Shown here in pieces: positions 37,645 to 47,998 of a stretch of 64,000 bases of DNA. The stretch is taken from assembly GCA_025210515.1 (NCBI GenBank), contig JAOARM010000040.1, positions 216,658 to 280,657 on the forward strand, given 5' to 3'. Under the pieces are notes generated by a model. That model made no database searches. It saw only the letters and a program-made list of their open reading frames with translations, and was not told the DNA's origin. The translations under genes and the position numbers were made by a program. This DNA is from Vallitalea sp. Its GTDB lineage: Bacteria; Bacillota; Clostridia; Lachnospirales; Vallitaleaceae. Numbering within the stretch: the first letter of the stretch is position 1; each line of letters opens with the position of its first letter.

Positions 37645-39456
37645 GTGGCAGAATTTAAACAAGATAAAATAAGAAATTTTTGTATAATTGCACATATTGA
37701 TCATGGAAAATCAACACTTGCAGATAGAATCATTCAATTAACTGGATTACTTACTGCAAGAGAAATGCAAGCACAAGTTCTTGATAATATGGAACTTGAA
37801 CGTGAAAGAGGAATTACTATTAAGTCTCAAGCAGTTAGACTGGTTTATAATGCAAAAGATGGACAAGAGTATATATTTAACTTAATTGATACTCCAGGGC
37901 ATGTTGACTTTAACTATGAAGTATCAAGAAGTTTAGCCGCATGTGAGGGAGCAGTCCTTGTTGTAGATGCTGCACAAGGTATTGAAGCTCAAACACTTGC
38001 AAATGTTTATTTAGCTCTTGAACATGATCTTGAAATAGTAACAGTTATTAATAAAATAGATTTACCTAGTGCTGAACCAGATAGAGTTAAGGCAGAAGTT
38101 GAAGACGTAATTGGATTAGATGCAGAAGATGCACCATTAATATCTGCAAAAGAAGGAATTAACATTGGGGATGTACTTGAAAAAATAGTACAAGAAATAC
38201 CAGCTCCAAACGGCGATATTAATGCATCACTTAAGGCACTAATATTTGATTCATTATATGATCCTTATCGTGGCGTAATAGTTTTTTGTAGAATCAAAGA
38301 AGGTACAGTTAAAAAAGGTATAAAAATTAAAATGATGGCTACAGAAAAAGAATTTGATGTAGTTGAAGTAGGATATTTTGGTGCAGGGCAATTTATACCT
38401 GCTGACTCATTACAAGCAGGAACAGTTGGTTATATTACTGCAAGTATTAAAAACGTTCAAGACACGAAAGTTGGAGATACAATTACAGAAGCAAGCAACC
38501 CAGTTTGTGAGCCATTGCCAGGTTACAAAGATGTTAATCCAATGGTTTTTTGTGGGTTATATCCAGCAGATGGGTCTAAGTATCAAGACCTTCGTGATGC
38601 ACTTGATAAATTAAAATTAAACGATGCTGCTCTTAATTTTGAGCCTGAGACATCTATTGCACTTGGGTTTGGATTTAGATGTGGATTTTTAGGTTTATTA
38701 CATCTTGAAATAGTTCAAGAAAGATTAGAGCGTGAGTATAATCTTGATTTGGTAACTACAGCTCCTAGTGTTATATATAAAGTTTATAAAACTAATGGAG
38801 AAGTAATTGATCTTGCAAACCCTACTGATTTACCAGATGTATCTGAAATAAAATCAATGGAAGAACCTATTGTAAAAGCTGAGATTATGGTACCAACTGA
38901 TTATATTGGAACAGTAATGGAGCTTTGTCAAGAAAGAAGAGGTGAATATTTTGGCATGGAATATATTGAAGAAACAAGAGCTATGCTAACTTATGAACTT
39001 CCACTTAATGAAATTATATACGATTTCTTTGATGCATTAAAATCAAGGTCAAGAGGATATGCCTCTTTTGATTATGAATTAGTAGGATACAAAGAATCCG
39101 AATTAGTTAAGCTTGATATACTTATTAATAAAGAGGTTGTAGATGCATTGTCATTTATCGTTCATACAGATAAGGCGTATGATAGAGGAAGAAAAATTGC
39201 AGAAAAGCTTAAAACAGAAATACCAAGACATTTATTTGAAGTGCCAATTCAAGCAGCTGTTGGTAATAAAGTAATAGCTAGAGAGACAATAAAAGCTATG
39301 AGAAAAGATGTACTTGCAAAATGTTACGGTGGAGATATTTCTAGAAAAAGAAAGCTTCTAGAAAAGCAGAAAAAAGGTAAGAAAAGAATGCGTCAAGTAG
39401 GTAACGTTGAAGTGCCACAACAAGCATTTATGAGCGTTTTGAAGCTTGATGAATAA
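37645..39456 (+). CDS. lepA: elongation factor 4 (LepA)
   Basis: 603 residues from a GTG start with GGAGGATG upstream. Ribosomal GTPase that back-translocates or aids initiation. [14 protein letters not shown] near residue 14, [34 protein letters not shown], and the LepA-specific C-terminus ending [22 protein letters not shown]. hemW follows, the common pair. Confidence 0.97.
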   Translation: MAEFKQDKIRNFCIIAHIDHGKSTLADRIIQLTGLLTAREMQAQVLDNMELERERGITIKSQAVRLVYNAKDGQEYIFNLIDTPGHVDFNYEVSRSLAACEGAVLVVDAAQGIEAQTLANVYLALEHDLEIVTVINKIDLPSAEPDRVKAEVEDVIGLDAEDAPLISAKEGINIGDVLEKIVQEIPAPNGDINASLKALIFDSLYDPYRGVIVFCRIKEGTVKKGIKIKMMATEKEFDVVEVGYFGAGQFIPADSLQAGTVGYITASIKNVQDTKVGDTITEASNPVCEPLPGYKDVNPMVFCGLYPADGSKYQDLRDALDKLKLNDAALNFEPETSIALGFGFRCGFLGLLHLEIVQERLEREYNLDLVTTAPSVIYKVYKTNGEVIDLANPTDLPDVSEIKSMEEPIVKAEIMVPTDYIGTVMELCQERRGEYFGMEYIEETRAMLTYELPLNEIIYDFFDALKSRSRGYASFDYELVGYKESELVKLDILINKEVVDALSFIVHTDKAYDRGRKIAEKLKTEIPRHLFEVPIQAAVGNKVIARETIKAMRKDVLAKCYGGDISRKRKLLEKQKKGKKRMRQVGNVEVPQQAFMSVLKLDE

Positions 39457-39529
39457 ATATAGCATGTAAAGGTAAGCGACGAAAGTCATGCTTATAATAT
39501 TATATATTACATTATGTTAGGTGTTTGTT

Positions 39530-40669
39530 ATGAAAAAAATTAGTTTATATATTCATATTCCTTTTTGTAAGAGTAAATGTAAATATTGCGATTTTCTCTC
39601 TTTTGATAATAGAGAAGACGCTATTAAGGAATATATTAATACACTTATACATGAAATAAATAATTACAGTAGTTATGTAAACGACTATGAAGTAAGTAGT
39701 ATTTTTATAGGCGGTGGAACACCGTCTATTTTATCATGTGAACATATACGAAAAGTATTTGTAGCTTTAAAAGATAATTATAATATTAATAGAAATGCTG
39801 AGATTACTATAGAAGCTAATCCTGGTACTCTTACTACAGAGAAAATACAAGCGCTAATAGATGCAGGAGTTAATAGAGTTAGCTTAGGGCTACAATCTTG
39901 CAATAACAATATGCTAATGACACTTGGAAGAATACATACATGGGAAGATTTTTTATCTAATTATAATCAAATTAGAGAGTTGGGAATTAATAATATTAAT
40001 GTGGATTTAATGTTTGGATTACCTAATCAAACTATAAAGCATTGGGAAAATGATCTTAGGAAAATTATATCTCTTAAGCCTGAACATATTTCATGTTATG
40101 GGTTAATTATTGAAGAAGGTACTCGCTTTTATAAAATGTATAATGAAGGTAAAATAACTTTGCCGAGTGAAGAAATAGAAAGAGATATGTACTGGATTAC
40201 ACATGATATATTGCAAAATAATAATTATAAACACTATGAAATATCTAATTTTGCTTTAGATGGAAAAGAGTGCTATCATAACAAAGTATATTGGAAAGAA
40301 CAAGAATATATAGGTATAGGACTTGGTGCTTCATCTTATTTTAAAGGATATAGATATAAGAATATAAGTGATTTTAATGAATATATTAATTGTAATGGCA
40401 ATTTAGATGAGATTAAAGAACAGATACAGTTTATAGACGAAAAAACTAATATAGAGGAATATATGTTCTTAGGTCTTAGATTATTAGAAGGAATAAATAA
40501 ACTAGAGTTTTATAATAAATGGGGCAAACATATAAACTATTATTATAAAGATATTATAATTAAATTATGCAATGAAAAACTTCTATATGAAGACGATGAA
40601 ACAATTAAATTAACAGCTAAAGGAATAGATGTTAGTAATTACGTATTATCTATGTTTTTAATGGACTAA
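39530..40669 (+). CDS. hemW: heme chaperone HemW (radical SAM, HemN-like)
   Basis: 379 residues. SAM cluster motif CKSKCKYCDF near residue 15, GGGTPSIL, RVSLGLQS and NVDLMFGLPNQT, and a C-terminal HemN-like domain (EEYMFLGLRLLEGI). Family members were long misnamed coproporphyrinogen oxidases. ATG at 39530 follows AGGTG; the upstream in-frame GTG at 39521 overlaps that site. Confidence 0.93.
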   Translation: MKKISLYIHIPFCKSKCKYCDFLSFDNREDAIKEYINTLIHEINNYSSYVNDYEVSSIFIGGGTPSILSCEHIRKVFVALKDNYNINRNAEITIEANPGTLTTEKIQALIDAGVNRVSLGLQSCNNNMLMTLGRIHTWEDFLSNYNQIRELGINNINVDLMFGLPNQTIKHWENDLRKIISLKPEHISCYGLIIEEGTRFYKMYNEGKITLPSEEIERDMYWITHDILQNNNYKHYEISNFALDGKECYHNKVYWKEQEYIGIGLGASSYFKGYRYKNISDFNEYINCNGNLDEIKEQIQFIDEKTNIEEYMFLGLRLLEGINKLEFYNKWGKHINYYYKDIIIKLCNEKLLYEDDETIKLTAKGIDVSNYVLSMFLMD

Positions 40670-40747
40670 TTTAATAAATGATATTACTATTTTGGAATAA
40701 GTTTAAGAGATATTTTGATAAAAAAATAATTTTTTTTCTAAAATCAC

Positions 40748-40776
40748 TTGACAAAATCACTTGCAAGTGATATTTT
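40748..40776 (+). promoter_or_regulatory. sigma-A promoter of the hrcA-grpE-dnaK operon
   Basis: TTGACA (40748-40753), 17-base spacer, TATTTT (40771-40776). The spacer holds a perfect 14-bp palindrome TCACTTGCAAGTGA (40757-40770), and ATCACTTG occurs twice (40743-40750, 40756-40763). The CIRCE operator starts 11 bases downstream. Confidence 0.8.
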
Positions 40777-40787
40777 TATTTCAAGCG

Positions 40788-40814
40788 TTAGCACTCATTC
40801 GAGGTGAGTGCTAA
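40788..40814 (+). promoter_or_regulatory. CIRCE operator (HrcA binding site)
   Basis: Perfect TTAGCACTC-N9-GAGTGCTAA inverted repeat (40788-40796, 40806-40814), the textbook HrcA operator. It lies just downstream of the promoter and 72 bases before hrcA, so HrcA should repress its own heat-shock operon. Confidence 0.97.
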
Positions 40815-40885
40815 CAATAAAAAATTAGTTAATATTGATATATTCATTAGTAACTGTTGTTAAGCAATACATAGGTGGTGAAAAC

Positions 40886-41920
40886 ATGGAATTAAATGAT
40901 AGAAAGATTAAGATACTTCAAGCAATTATATTAAATTACCTTGAGACAGCTGAACCAGTTGGTTCAAGAACTATATCTAAAAACTATGACCTTGGAGTAA
41001 GCCCAGCTACTATTAGAAATGAAATGTCAGACCTTGAAGAATTAGGTTTTATTCTTCAACCACATACATCAGCAGGAAGAATTCCTTCTGATAAAGGATA
41101 TCGCTTATATGTAGATAAGTTAATGAATCATCATATTGAAGAAATTAAAAGTGGGCTTTATATTGAGCAATTACTTAATAGAGTAGATAGAATAGAATCG
41201 TTACTAAAAAATATTGCTAAAATGTTAGCTACAGAAACAAATTACGCAACTATTGTTTCATCACCACAGATTAATAAAGCTAAAATAAAAAACATACAAT
41301 TGATAGCTATAGAAGAGAAAAAATTACTTGCTGTTATTGTTACTAATGGCAATATTATTAAGAACTATATGATTAGTCTTATAGATCCAGTACAACAAAC
41401 TATGTTAAATAGATTAGCTTTTGTACTTAACGAACAACTATATGGACTTACTTTGGAACAGATTAATTTACCATTAATTAAGCAACTAAAAAGTTTTGCA
41501 GGTAATAATGAAGATATAATAAATAAAGTATTAGATGCAATCTTTGATACTATTAAATCTGTAGATGATACAGAGATATATACATCTGGTGCTACCAATA
41601 TATTAAAATTTCCAGAGTTCAATGATATCTCAAAAGCAACTAATTTGATTCATCGACTTGAAGAAAAACAAGTTCTACAAGATATGGTGAACAATGTAAT
41701 AGATGAAAAGGATAGAGACATTAAAGTTACTATCGGTGATGAGAATATCATTGAAGAAATGAAAGACTGTAGTTTAATTACTACTTCTTATAAACTTGGA
41801 GGAGAAAATATAGGCTTTATTGGAATAATAGGTCCAAAACGTATGGATTATGAAAATACAATAGCGTCTCTTTCTAGTCTAATGTCTAAGATGGAAAATA
41901 TTATTAATAAGTTAAAATAG
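40886..41920 (+). CDS. hrcA: heat-inducible transcription repressor HrcA
   Basis: 344 residues. N-terminal winged-helix domain (LNDRKIKILQAIILNYLETAEPVGSRTIS...GVSPATIRNEMSDLEELGFILQPHTSAGRIPSDKGYRLYVD) and a GAF-like C-terminal domain. Represses through the CIRCE site upstream. ATG at 40886 follows AGGTGGTG; the frame is open from 40835. First gene of hrcA-grpE-dnaK-dnaJ. Confidence 0.97.
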   Translation: MELNDRKIKILQAIILNYLETAEPVGSRTISKNYDLGVSPATIRNEMSDLEELGFILQPHTSAGRIPSDKGYRLYVDKLMNHHIEEIKSGLYIEQLLNRVDRIESLLKNIAKMLATETNYATIVSSPQINKAKIKNIQLIAIEEKKLLAVIVTNGNIIKNYMISLIDPVQQTMLNRLAFVLNEQLYGLTLEQINLPLIKQLKSFAGNNEDIINKVLDAIFDTIKSVDDTEIYTSGATNILKFPEFNDISKATNLIHRLEEKQVLQDMVNNVIDEKDRDIKVTIGDENIIEEMKDCSLITTSYKLGGENIGFIGIIGPKRMDYENTIASLSSLMSKMENIINKLK

Positions 41921-41935
41921 AAAGGTGGATATATA

Positions 41936-42478
41936 GTGGCAAAAGAAAAAGTAACTGAAGAAGAAATTAAAAAAGCAGAAGAGACAACAGAGGTTGAACA
42001 AGAGGTTATAGAAGAAGACGTTAATATGACTAAAAAAATAGAAGAAAAAGAAAATGAAGTAAAAGATTATGTAGATAGACTTCAAAGGACAATGGCTGAA
42101 TTTGATAATTTCAGAAAAAGAACTATAAAAGAAAAATCTATGATGTATGAAAAAGGTGCAAAAGAAACATTAGAAAAGTTACTTCCAGTAATAGATAACT
42201 TTGAAAGAGCAATTGATAGTTTATCAGATGAAGAAAAAGAGTTACCTTTTACACAAGGAGTAGAAATGATATTTAAACAGTTAGTTGGAACATTCAAGGA
42301 ACTTGGCGTTGAAGTAATGGATGCAGAAGGAAAAGAATTTGATCCTAATTTCCATCATGCTGTAACACATGCAGAAGATGAGGAATTTGGAGAAAATATT
42401 GTATCTGAAGTGTTCCAAAAAGGTTATATGTATAATGACTCAGTTCTTAGACCTAGTATGGTAAAAGTAGTGAATTAG
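41936..42478 (+). CDS. grpE: nucleotide exchange factor GrpE
   Basis: 180 residues from a GTG start with AAAGGTGG upstream. Acidic, lysine-rich N-terminal tail, long dimerisation helix (RLQRTMAEFDNFRKRTIKEK), and the beta-domain (EVMDAEGKEFDPNFHHAVTHAED...VLRPSMVKVVN). Releases ADP from DnaK. Confidence 0.96.
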   Translation: MAKEKVTEEEIKKAEETTEVEQEVIEEDVNMTKKIEEKENEVKDYVDRLQRTMAEFDNFRKRTIKEKSMMYEKGAKETLEKLLPVIDNFERAIDSLSDEEKELPFTQGVEMIFKQLVGTFKELGVEVMDAEGKEFDPNFHHAVTHAEDEEFGENIVSEVFQKGYMYNDSVLRPSMVKVVN

Positions 42479-42641
42479 AATATATATACAAAAATGTTAA
42501 AATATAGAATGTACATATAAAATATTGTGCATCTTATATATATAAATATAAGTTGAGCAAAAAATAAGTTCAACTAAAGATTACAAATAAGAATAGCGAT
42601 AAGTCTATTTTGACCATATTTTTAATAAGGAGGAAAATAAC

Positions 42642-44498
42642 ATGGGTAAAATAATTGGAATTGATTTAGGAACAACTAATTCATGTGTTGCAGTTATGGA
42701 AGGTGGAAAACCAGTAGTAATTGCTAATACAGAAGGAGTAAGAACAACACCATCAGTTGTTGCTTTTACAAAAAATGGAGAGAGATTAGTAGGTGAACCA
42801 GCTAAGAGACAAGCGATTACTAATCCAGATAAAACAATAGCTTCAATCAAAAGACATATGGGTACTGATTACAGAGTAGCTATTGATGATAAAAAATATT
42901 CACCTCAAGAAGTATCAGCTATGATTCTTCAAAAACTTAAAACTGATGCAGAAAGCTATCTTGGTGAAAAAGTTACAGAAGCTGTTATTACAGTTCCAGC
43001 ATACTTTACAGATAGCCAAAGACAAGCAACAAAAGATTCAGGAAAAATTGCAGGTCTTGAAGTTAAGAGAATTATTAACGAGCCAACAGCAGCAGCATTA
43101 GCTTATGGACTTGATAATGAAAATGAGCAAAAAATTATGGTTTATGACCTTGGTGGTGGAACATTCGACGTATCAATTATTGAAATTGGTGACGGAGTAA
43201 TCGAAGTACTTGCAACAAGTGGTAACAATAAACTTGGTGGAGATGACTTTGATGAAAGAGTTATGAACTATCTTATTTCTGAATTTAAAAATGCAGAAGG
43301 TATAGATTTAACTAGTGATAAAATGGCAGTACAAAGATTAAAAGAAGCTGCTGAGAAAGCTAAGAAAGAATTATCAACAGCAACTACAACTAATGTTAAT
43401 TTACCTTTCATTACTGCTACTCAAGAAGGACCAAAACACTTAGATATAACAATTACAAGAGCTAAATTTGATGAATTAACTTCTGATTTAGTTCAAAGCA
43501 CTATGGGACCTGTAAATAATGCTTTAAGAGATTCTGGACTTTCAGCATCTGAACTTGATAAAGTATTATTAGTTGGTGGATCAACTCGTATCCCAGCAGT
43601 TCAAGAAGCAGTAAATAAATTAACAGGAAAAGAGCCTTTCAAAGGTATTAATCCTGATGAGTGTGTTGCTATTGGTGCATCTATTCAAGGTGGTAAATTA
43701 TCAGGAGAAGCTGGTGCAGGAGACATCTTATTACTTGATGTAACACCTTTATCACTTGGAATTGAAACTTTAGGTGGCGTAGCTACTAAATTAATCGAAA
43801 GAAATACTACAATTCCTAGTAAGAAAAGTCAAGTGTTCTCAACTGCTGCTGATAACCAACCAGCTGTTGATATTCACGTTGTTCAAGGTGAGAGAGAATT
43901 TGCTAAAGATAACAAGACACTTGGACGATTCCAATTAGATGGAATTCCACCAGCACCAAGAGGAATTCCACAAATTGAAGTAACATTTGATATAGATGCA
44001 AATGGTATTGTTAACGTAACAGCTAAAGATCTTGGTACAGGAAAAACACAACATATTACTATTACAGCTAGCACTAACTTATCAGATGATGAAATTAATA
44101 AAGCTGTTGATGATGCTAAGAGTTTTGAAGAAGAAGATAAGAAGAGAAAAGAAGCAATAGACGTTAGAAATGAAGCTGATTCACTTGTATTCCAAACTGA
44201 AAAAACATTAAGTGAATTAGGAGACAAAGTTGATGCTTCAGAAAAAGAAAAAGTTGAAGCAGAAGTTGCGAAATTAAAAGAAGTACTTGCAAAATCTACA
44301 GTTGAAAATATGACAGATGCTAATGTAGAAGAAATAAAAGTTGCTAAAGAAGCGTTAATGAATGTATTTGGAGAGCTTTCAGCAAAATTATATCAACAAG
44401 CAGGACCACAAGGAGCAGAAGGTGCAGGAGCGGCACCAGAACAAGAACAACAAAATAATGATGATGATGTAGTTGACGCAGACTTCAAAGAAGTGTAA
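42642..44498 (+). CDS. dnaK: molecular chaperone DnaK (Hsp70)
   Basis: 618 residues. [13 protein letters not shown] at the start, ATPase motifs [30 protein letters not shown] and [14 protein letters not shown], then the peptide-binding domain ([14 protein letters not shown]). The C-terminal tail is short, Gln/Gly/Asp-rich and ends [15 protein letters not shown] precedes the ATG. The 163-bp gap to grpE holds a small AGTTGA/TCAACT hairpin near 42552. Confidence 0.98.
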   Translation: MGKIIGIDLGTTNSCVAVMEGGKPVVIANTEGVRTTPSVVAFTKNGERLVGEPAKRQAITNPDKTIASIKRHMGTDYRVAIDDKKYSPQEVSAMILQKLKTDAESYLGEKVTEAVITVPAYFTDSQRQATKDSGKIAGLEVKRIINEPTAAALAYGLDNENEQKIMVYDLGGGTFDVSIIEIGDGVIEVLATSGNNKLGGDDFDERVMNYLISEFKNAEGIDLTSDKMAVQRLKEAAEKAKKELSTATTTNVNLPFITATQEGPKHLDITITRAKFDELTSDLVQSTMGPVNNALRDSGLSASELDKVLLVGGSTRIPAVQEAVNKLTGKEPFKGINPDECVAIGASIQGGKLSGEAGAGDILLLDVTPLSLGIETLGGVATKLIERNTTIPSKKSQVFSTAADNQPAVDIHVVQGEREFAKDNKTLGRFQLDGIPPAPRGIPQIEVTFDIDANGIVNVTAKDLGTGKTQHITITASTNLSDDEINKAVDDAKSFEEEDKKRKEAIDVRNEADSLVFQTEKTLSELGDKVDASEKEKVEAEVAKLKEVLAKSTVENMTDANVEEIKVAKEALMNVFGELSAKLYQQAGPQGAEGAGAAPEQEQQNNDDDVVDADFKEV

Positions 44499-44512
44499 AA
44501 TATAAAATTGTG

Positions 44513-44542
44513 AAAAGCCAAAGACATTGGTCTTTGGCTTTT
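44513..44542 (+). terminator. terminator after dnaK
   Basis: AAAAGCCAAAGAC (44513-44525), loop ATTG, GTCTTTGGCTTTT (44530-44542). Perfect 13-bp stem with a T-rich end. It may reduce transcription into dnaJ, explaining unequal chaperone levels. Confidence 0.85.
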
Positions 44543-44567
44543 ATAACATAAATACATATGTCTTTAA

Positions 44568-44623
44568 TTTAATTCTTTACACATTATATGGAAATATCTA
44601 CATATTGTGTGTAAGGAATTAAA
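44568..44623. repeat. imperfect inverted repeat before dnaJ
   Basis: TTTAATTCTTTACACA (44568-44583) and TGTGTAAGGAATTAAA (44608-44623) pair at 15 of 16 positions around a 24-base loop. No coding use; purpose unknown. Confidence 0.6.
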
Positions 44624-44695
44624 TTCCATGTGAAATATATTTTTTTAGAAACAGAATTGGATTATATATTAAAATAAATTAGGTAGGTGGAGAAT

Positions 44696-45844
44696 TTGGC
44701 TGATAAAAGAGATTATTACGAAACCCTTGGAATTAGTAAAGATGCAACTGATACAGATATTAAAAAAGCTTATAGAAAATTAGCAAAGAAATATCATCCT
44801 GATATGAATCCTGGTGATGAAAGTGCTGAGCATAAGTTTAAGGAAGCAACAGAGGCTTATGAAGTATTAAGTGATTCATCAAAAAGATCTAAATATGATC
44901 AGTTTGGGCATGCTGCTTTTGGTAATGGAGCAGGAGGAGCAGGTGGATTTTCTGGAGGATTTGATTTCTCTGATGTTGGTGATATGTTTGGTGATATATT
45001 TGGCGACTTTTTCGGTGGTGGAGGATCAAGAAGAAGAAATGCTAATGCCCCAACAAGAGGAGCTAGTGTTAAGACTTCTGTAACTCTAGATTTTAAAGAA
45101 GCGGTATTTGGTGTAGAAAAAGAAATAGACGTTACTATCTCAGAAAACTGTGAGGAATGTTCAGGAACTGGAGCTAAGAAAGGAACGTCAGCTGAAACTT
45201 GTCCTCAATGTAATGGTTCTGGTCAAGTAAGATATAACCAACAAACTATGTTTGGTAATATTACAAGCGTAAAAACATGTAATAGATGTAATGGAGCAGG
45301 AAAAATTATCAAAGAAAAATGTGCATCTTGTCATGGTTCAGGATATGTAAGAAAGAAAAAGAAAATTGTTGTAGATATTCCAGCGGGAATTGATAACGGA
45401 CAGAGTATAAGACTAAAAGGAAAAGGTGAACCAGGAACTAATGGTGGCCCTAGAGGTGATTTATTAGTTACTGTATATATTAAACAACACGAATTTTTTG
45501 AAAGAGAAGGTAACAATATATATTATACGTTACCAATATCTTTTGCACAGGCTGCACTTGGAGCTGAACTTGAAGTACCTACTATAGATGGTAAAGTTAA
45601 ATATGAAATAAAAGAAGGAACACAAACACATACTAGATTTAGATTAAGAGGTAAAGGAGTTCCTCATCTAAGAAATCCTAAAGTTAGAGGAGATCAATAT
45701 ATTACTGTTGTTGTTGATGTTCCAAAAAAACTAAATGAAAAACAAAAAGAACTATTAAAAGAATTTTCTAATACATTTGGAGATAGTGTAAAAGAAGGTA
45801 AGAAAAAAAAGTGGTATGATAAAGTTATAGATGCCTTTGAATAA
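44696..45844 (+). CDS. dnaJ: chaperone protein DnaJ
   Basis: 382 residues from a TTG at 44696, which gives the normal [11 protein letters not shown] start (a GTG at 44687 is in frame but overlaps the AGGTAGGTGGAG ribosome site). J domain with YHPD, Gly/Phe-rich stretch, four zinc motifs [24 protein letters not shown] and CASCHGSG, and the C-terminal substrate domains. Stimulates DnaK ATPase. Confidence 0.97.
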   Translation: MADKRDYYETLGISKDATDTDIKKAYRKLAKKYHPDMNPGDESAEHKFKEATEAYEVLSDSSKRSKYDQFGHAAFGNGAGGAGGFSGGFDFSDVGDMFGDIFGDFFGGGGSRRRNANAPTRGASVKTSVTLDFKEAVFGVEKEIDVTISENCEECSGTGAKKGTSAETCPQCNGSGQVRYNQQTMFGNITSVKTCNRCNGAGKIIKEKCASCHGSGYVRKKKKIVVDIPAGIDNGQSIRLKGKGEPGTNGGPRGDLLVTVYIKQHEFFEREGNNIYYTLPISFAQAALGAELEVPTIDGKVKYEIKEGTQTHTRFRLRGKGVPHLRNPKVRGDQYITVVVDVPKKLNEKQKELLKEFSNTFGDSVKEGKKKKWYDKVIDAFE

Positions 45845-45877
45845 ATACAATTAATCAAGAAAAAGGAAGTGTCATTA

Positions 45878-46804
45878 TTGAAATGGACTGAGTGTAAAGC
45901 ATATATTGACAAAGAAGCAATAGAAGCTGTTAGTTATATGTTAATTGAAAAAGGAATACAAGGAATTGAAGTTGTAGATTACATGTTGTCTGATGAAGAT
46001 ATGAAAGACATGATTGTTGATTATGTAGAAGAAGGTGTTATAGACAATAACAAGGACACTTATATTAAATTTTACTTATCAGAAGAAGAGAATATTTCAG
46101 AAAAGCTACTAGATATAGAAGCTAGTATTAATGAAATTAGAAAATATGTAGAAGTAGGTAAAGGTACTATAGAAACCGATATAACAAATGATGAAGATTG
46201 GGCTAACAATTGGAAAAAATATTATAAACCATTTGTTATTGATGATAATATAGTGATTAAACCAACATGGGAAGATTATAATGAAATTAAAGATAACGAT
46301 ATTGTAATTGAGATTGATCCTGGTATGGCTTTTGGTTCTGGAACACATGAAACAACTTCTATGTGTATAAGCATGTTAAATAAATATTTATCTAATGATG
46401 ATACAGTAATAGACGTTGGGTGTGGAAGTGGAATATTAGGGATAACAGCAGCTAAATTAGGTTCAAAAAAAGTTACCTGTATAGATCTTGATAAAAATGC
46501 AGTGAAAGCTTCTAAAGAAAATGTTATAACTAATGAAGTACAAGACAAGGTAGAAGTTTTTCATGGAGATTTACTTGAAAGAACAGATATGAAGTCTAAT
46601 ATAGTGGTAGCTAATATTATAGCAGATGTTATTATATTATTAGCTGAAGGTGTAAAAGAACATCTTCTACCTAACGGTATATTTATTTCATCAGGTATTA
46701 TTTTAGATAGAGTTAATGACGTTGAAAAAGCTTTGGTAGATAACGGATTTAACATTGTGGAAATAAGAAAAATGGGTGAGTGGGCAGCTATTATAGCTAA
46801 ATAA
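45878..46804 (+). CDS. prmA: ribosomal protein L11 methyltransferase
   Basis: 308 residues from a TTG at 45878 (AAAGGA ten bases upstream; in-frame GTG at 45869 is too close to that site). SAM-binding motif DVGCGSGILGI, preceded by DPGMAFGSGTHETT and followed by VVANIIADVI, as in PrmA. dnaJ-prmA-rsmE is a conserved order. Confidence 0.95.
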   Translation: MKWTECKAYIDKEAIEAVSYMLIEKGIQGIEVVDYMLSDEDMKDMIVDYVEEGVIDNNKDTYIKFYLSEEENISEKLLDIEASINEIRKYVEVGKGTIETDITNDEDWANNWKKYYKPFVIDDNIVIKPTWEDYNEIKDNDIVIEIDPGMAFGSGTHETTSMCISMLNKYLSNDDTVIDVGCGSGILGITAAKLGSKKVTCIDLDKNAVKASKENVITNEVQDKVEVFHGDLLERTDMKSNIVVANIIADVIILLAEGVKEHLLPNGIFISSGIILDRVNDVEKALVDNGFNIVEIRKMGEWAAIIAK

Positions 46805-46839
46805 TACTTTAACAATCAGTGAAAGGATAAGTGTATTAT

Positions 46840-47577
46840 ATGCATAGATTTTTTGTTGATCCTAGTCAAATAACAGAAGATAATATTGTTATTATAGGTG
46901 ATGATGTTAAACATATTAAAAACGTATTAAGAATGAATAAAGAAGATGAAATTATAATTTGCGATGGACATGGTAGTGATTATTATTGTATAATTAATAC
47001 TATTAATAGCCATTCTATTAATACAAGTATTTTATCAAAAACAAATTCTGATACAGAATTAAAAACAAAAATTTATCTTTTTCAAGGCTTACCCAAACAA
47101 GGTAAAATGGAATTAATTGTGCAAAAAGCAGTGGAATTAGGGGTTTATGAGATAATACCAGTGATTACTGAAAGAAGCATAGTCAAAATAAATAAACAAA
47201 ATGGTGAGAAAAAATTAGCTAGATGGAATAAGGTGGCTGAATCTGCTGCTAAACAATCTAAAAGAGGTATCATTCCTAAAGTAAATGAAATAATGAATTA
47301 TGAAGATGCATTAAAATATGCAAGTAAAATAGATTCAACTATTATTCCTTACGAAAACGCAAGAAATATGAATGAAACAAAGGGATTTATCAACGAATTA
47401 GATTGTAAAGAAATAGGAGTGTTTATAGGACCAGAAGGCGGTTTTAGCATAGAAGAAATTAAAATGGCTAATGAAAATGGAACTAAATCTATAACACTTG
47501 GAAAAAGAATATTAAGAACTGAAACAGCAAGTTTAGCTATATTATCTTTACTAATGTTTCAACTTGAGGAGGAATAG
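46840..47577 (+). CDS. rsmE: 16S rRNA (uracil(1498)-N(3))-methyltransferase RsmE
   Basis: 245 residues. Starts MHRFFVD in the usual family manner at the ATG at 46840; a GTG at 46831 adds three residues and sits closer to AAAGG, so the choice is not certain. SPOUT-fold knot with VFIGPEGGFSIEEI and LGKRILRTETASLAILSLL. cheY begins one base after its stop. Confidence 0.94.
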   Translation: MHRFFVDPSQITEDNIVIIGDDVKHIKNVLRMNKEDEIIICDGHGSDYYCIINTINSHSINTSILSKTNSDTELKTKIYLFQGLPKQGKMELIVQKAVELGVYEIIPVITERSIVKINKQNGEKKLARWNKVAESAAKQSKRGIIPKVNEIMNYEDALKYASKIDSTIIPYENARNMNETKGFINELDCKEIGVFIGPEGGFSIEEIKMANENGTKSITLGKRILRTETASLAILSLLMFQLEEE

Positions 47578-47578
47578 T

Positions 47579-47944
47579 ATGGCAATTAGAGTTTTAATCG
47601 TTGATGATGCAATTTTTATGAGGACAGTTCTAAAAAAGATGCTGACTGAAGAAAACTTTGAAGTTTGTGGAGAAGCTAACAATGGAAAAGAAGCTATTAA
47701 AAAAGCAAAAGAACTAAAACCAGATGTAATTACACTAGATATTACAATGCCAGAAATGGATGGTGTAACAGCATTACCACAGATATTAGAGGTTTGTCCA
47801 AGCTCTAAAGTAATTATGTGTTCTGCAATGGGACAACAACCTATGGTAATAGATGCAATTAAAAATGGTGCGAAAGACTTTATAGTTAAACCATTTCAAA
47901 AAACAAGAGTTATTCAAGCTATAGAAAATGTTATGAGTATGTAG
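47579..47944 (+). CDS. cheY: CheY-like single-domain response regulator
   Basis: 121 residues, one receiver domain. VLIVDDAIFMRTVLKKML, phospho-acceptor in PDVITLDITMPEMDG, CSAMGQQPMVIDAIKNGAKDFIVKPFQ: the chemotaxis CheY pattern. GAGGAGG overlaps the rsmE end. Suggests flagellar motility. An isolated cheY outside a che operon is common in Clostridia. Confidence 0.88.
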   Translation: MAIRVLIVDDAIFMRTVLKKMLTEENFEVCGEANNGKEAIKKAKELKPDVITLDITMPEMDGVTALPQILEVCPSSKVIMCSAMGQQPMVIDAIKNGAKDFIVKPFQKTRVIQAIENVMSM

Positions 47945-47970
47945 AGGTAGGGATAACCTACCTCTTTTAA
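47943..47970 (+). terminator. terminator after cheY
   Basis: GAGGTAGG (47944-47951) and CCTACCTC (47957-47964) with a GATAA loop, followed by TTTT. It uses the stop-codon region of cheY. Confidence 0.8.
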
Positions 47971-47998
47971 AAGTTAATAATTATGAAAGGATAGCAAA

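Noticed and set aside
39459..39493. AGCATG/CATGCT inverted repeat after lepA as a terminator
   Set aside because: The short stem with a 23-base loop and no T-run does not support termination.
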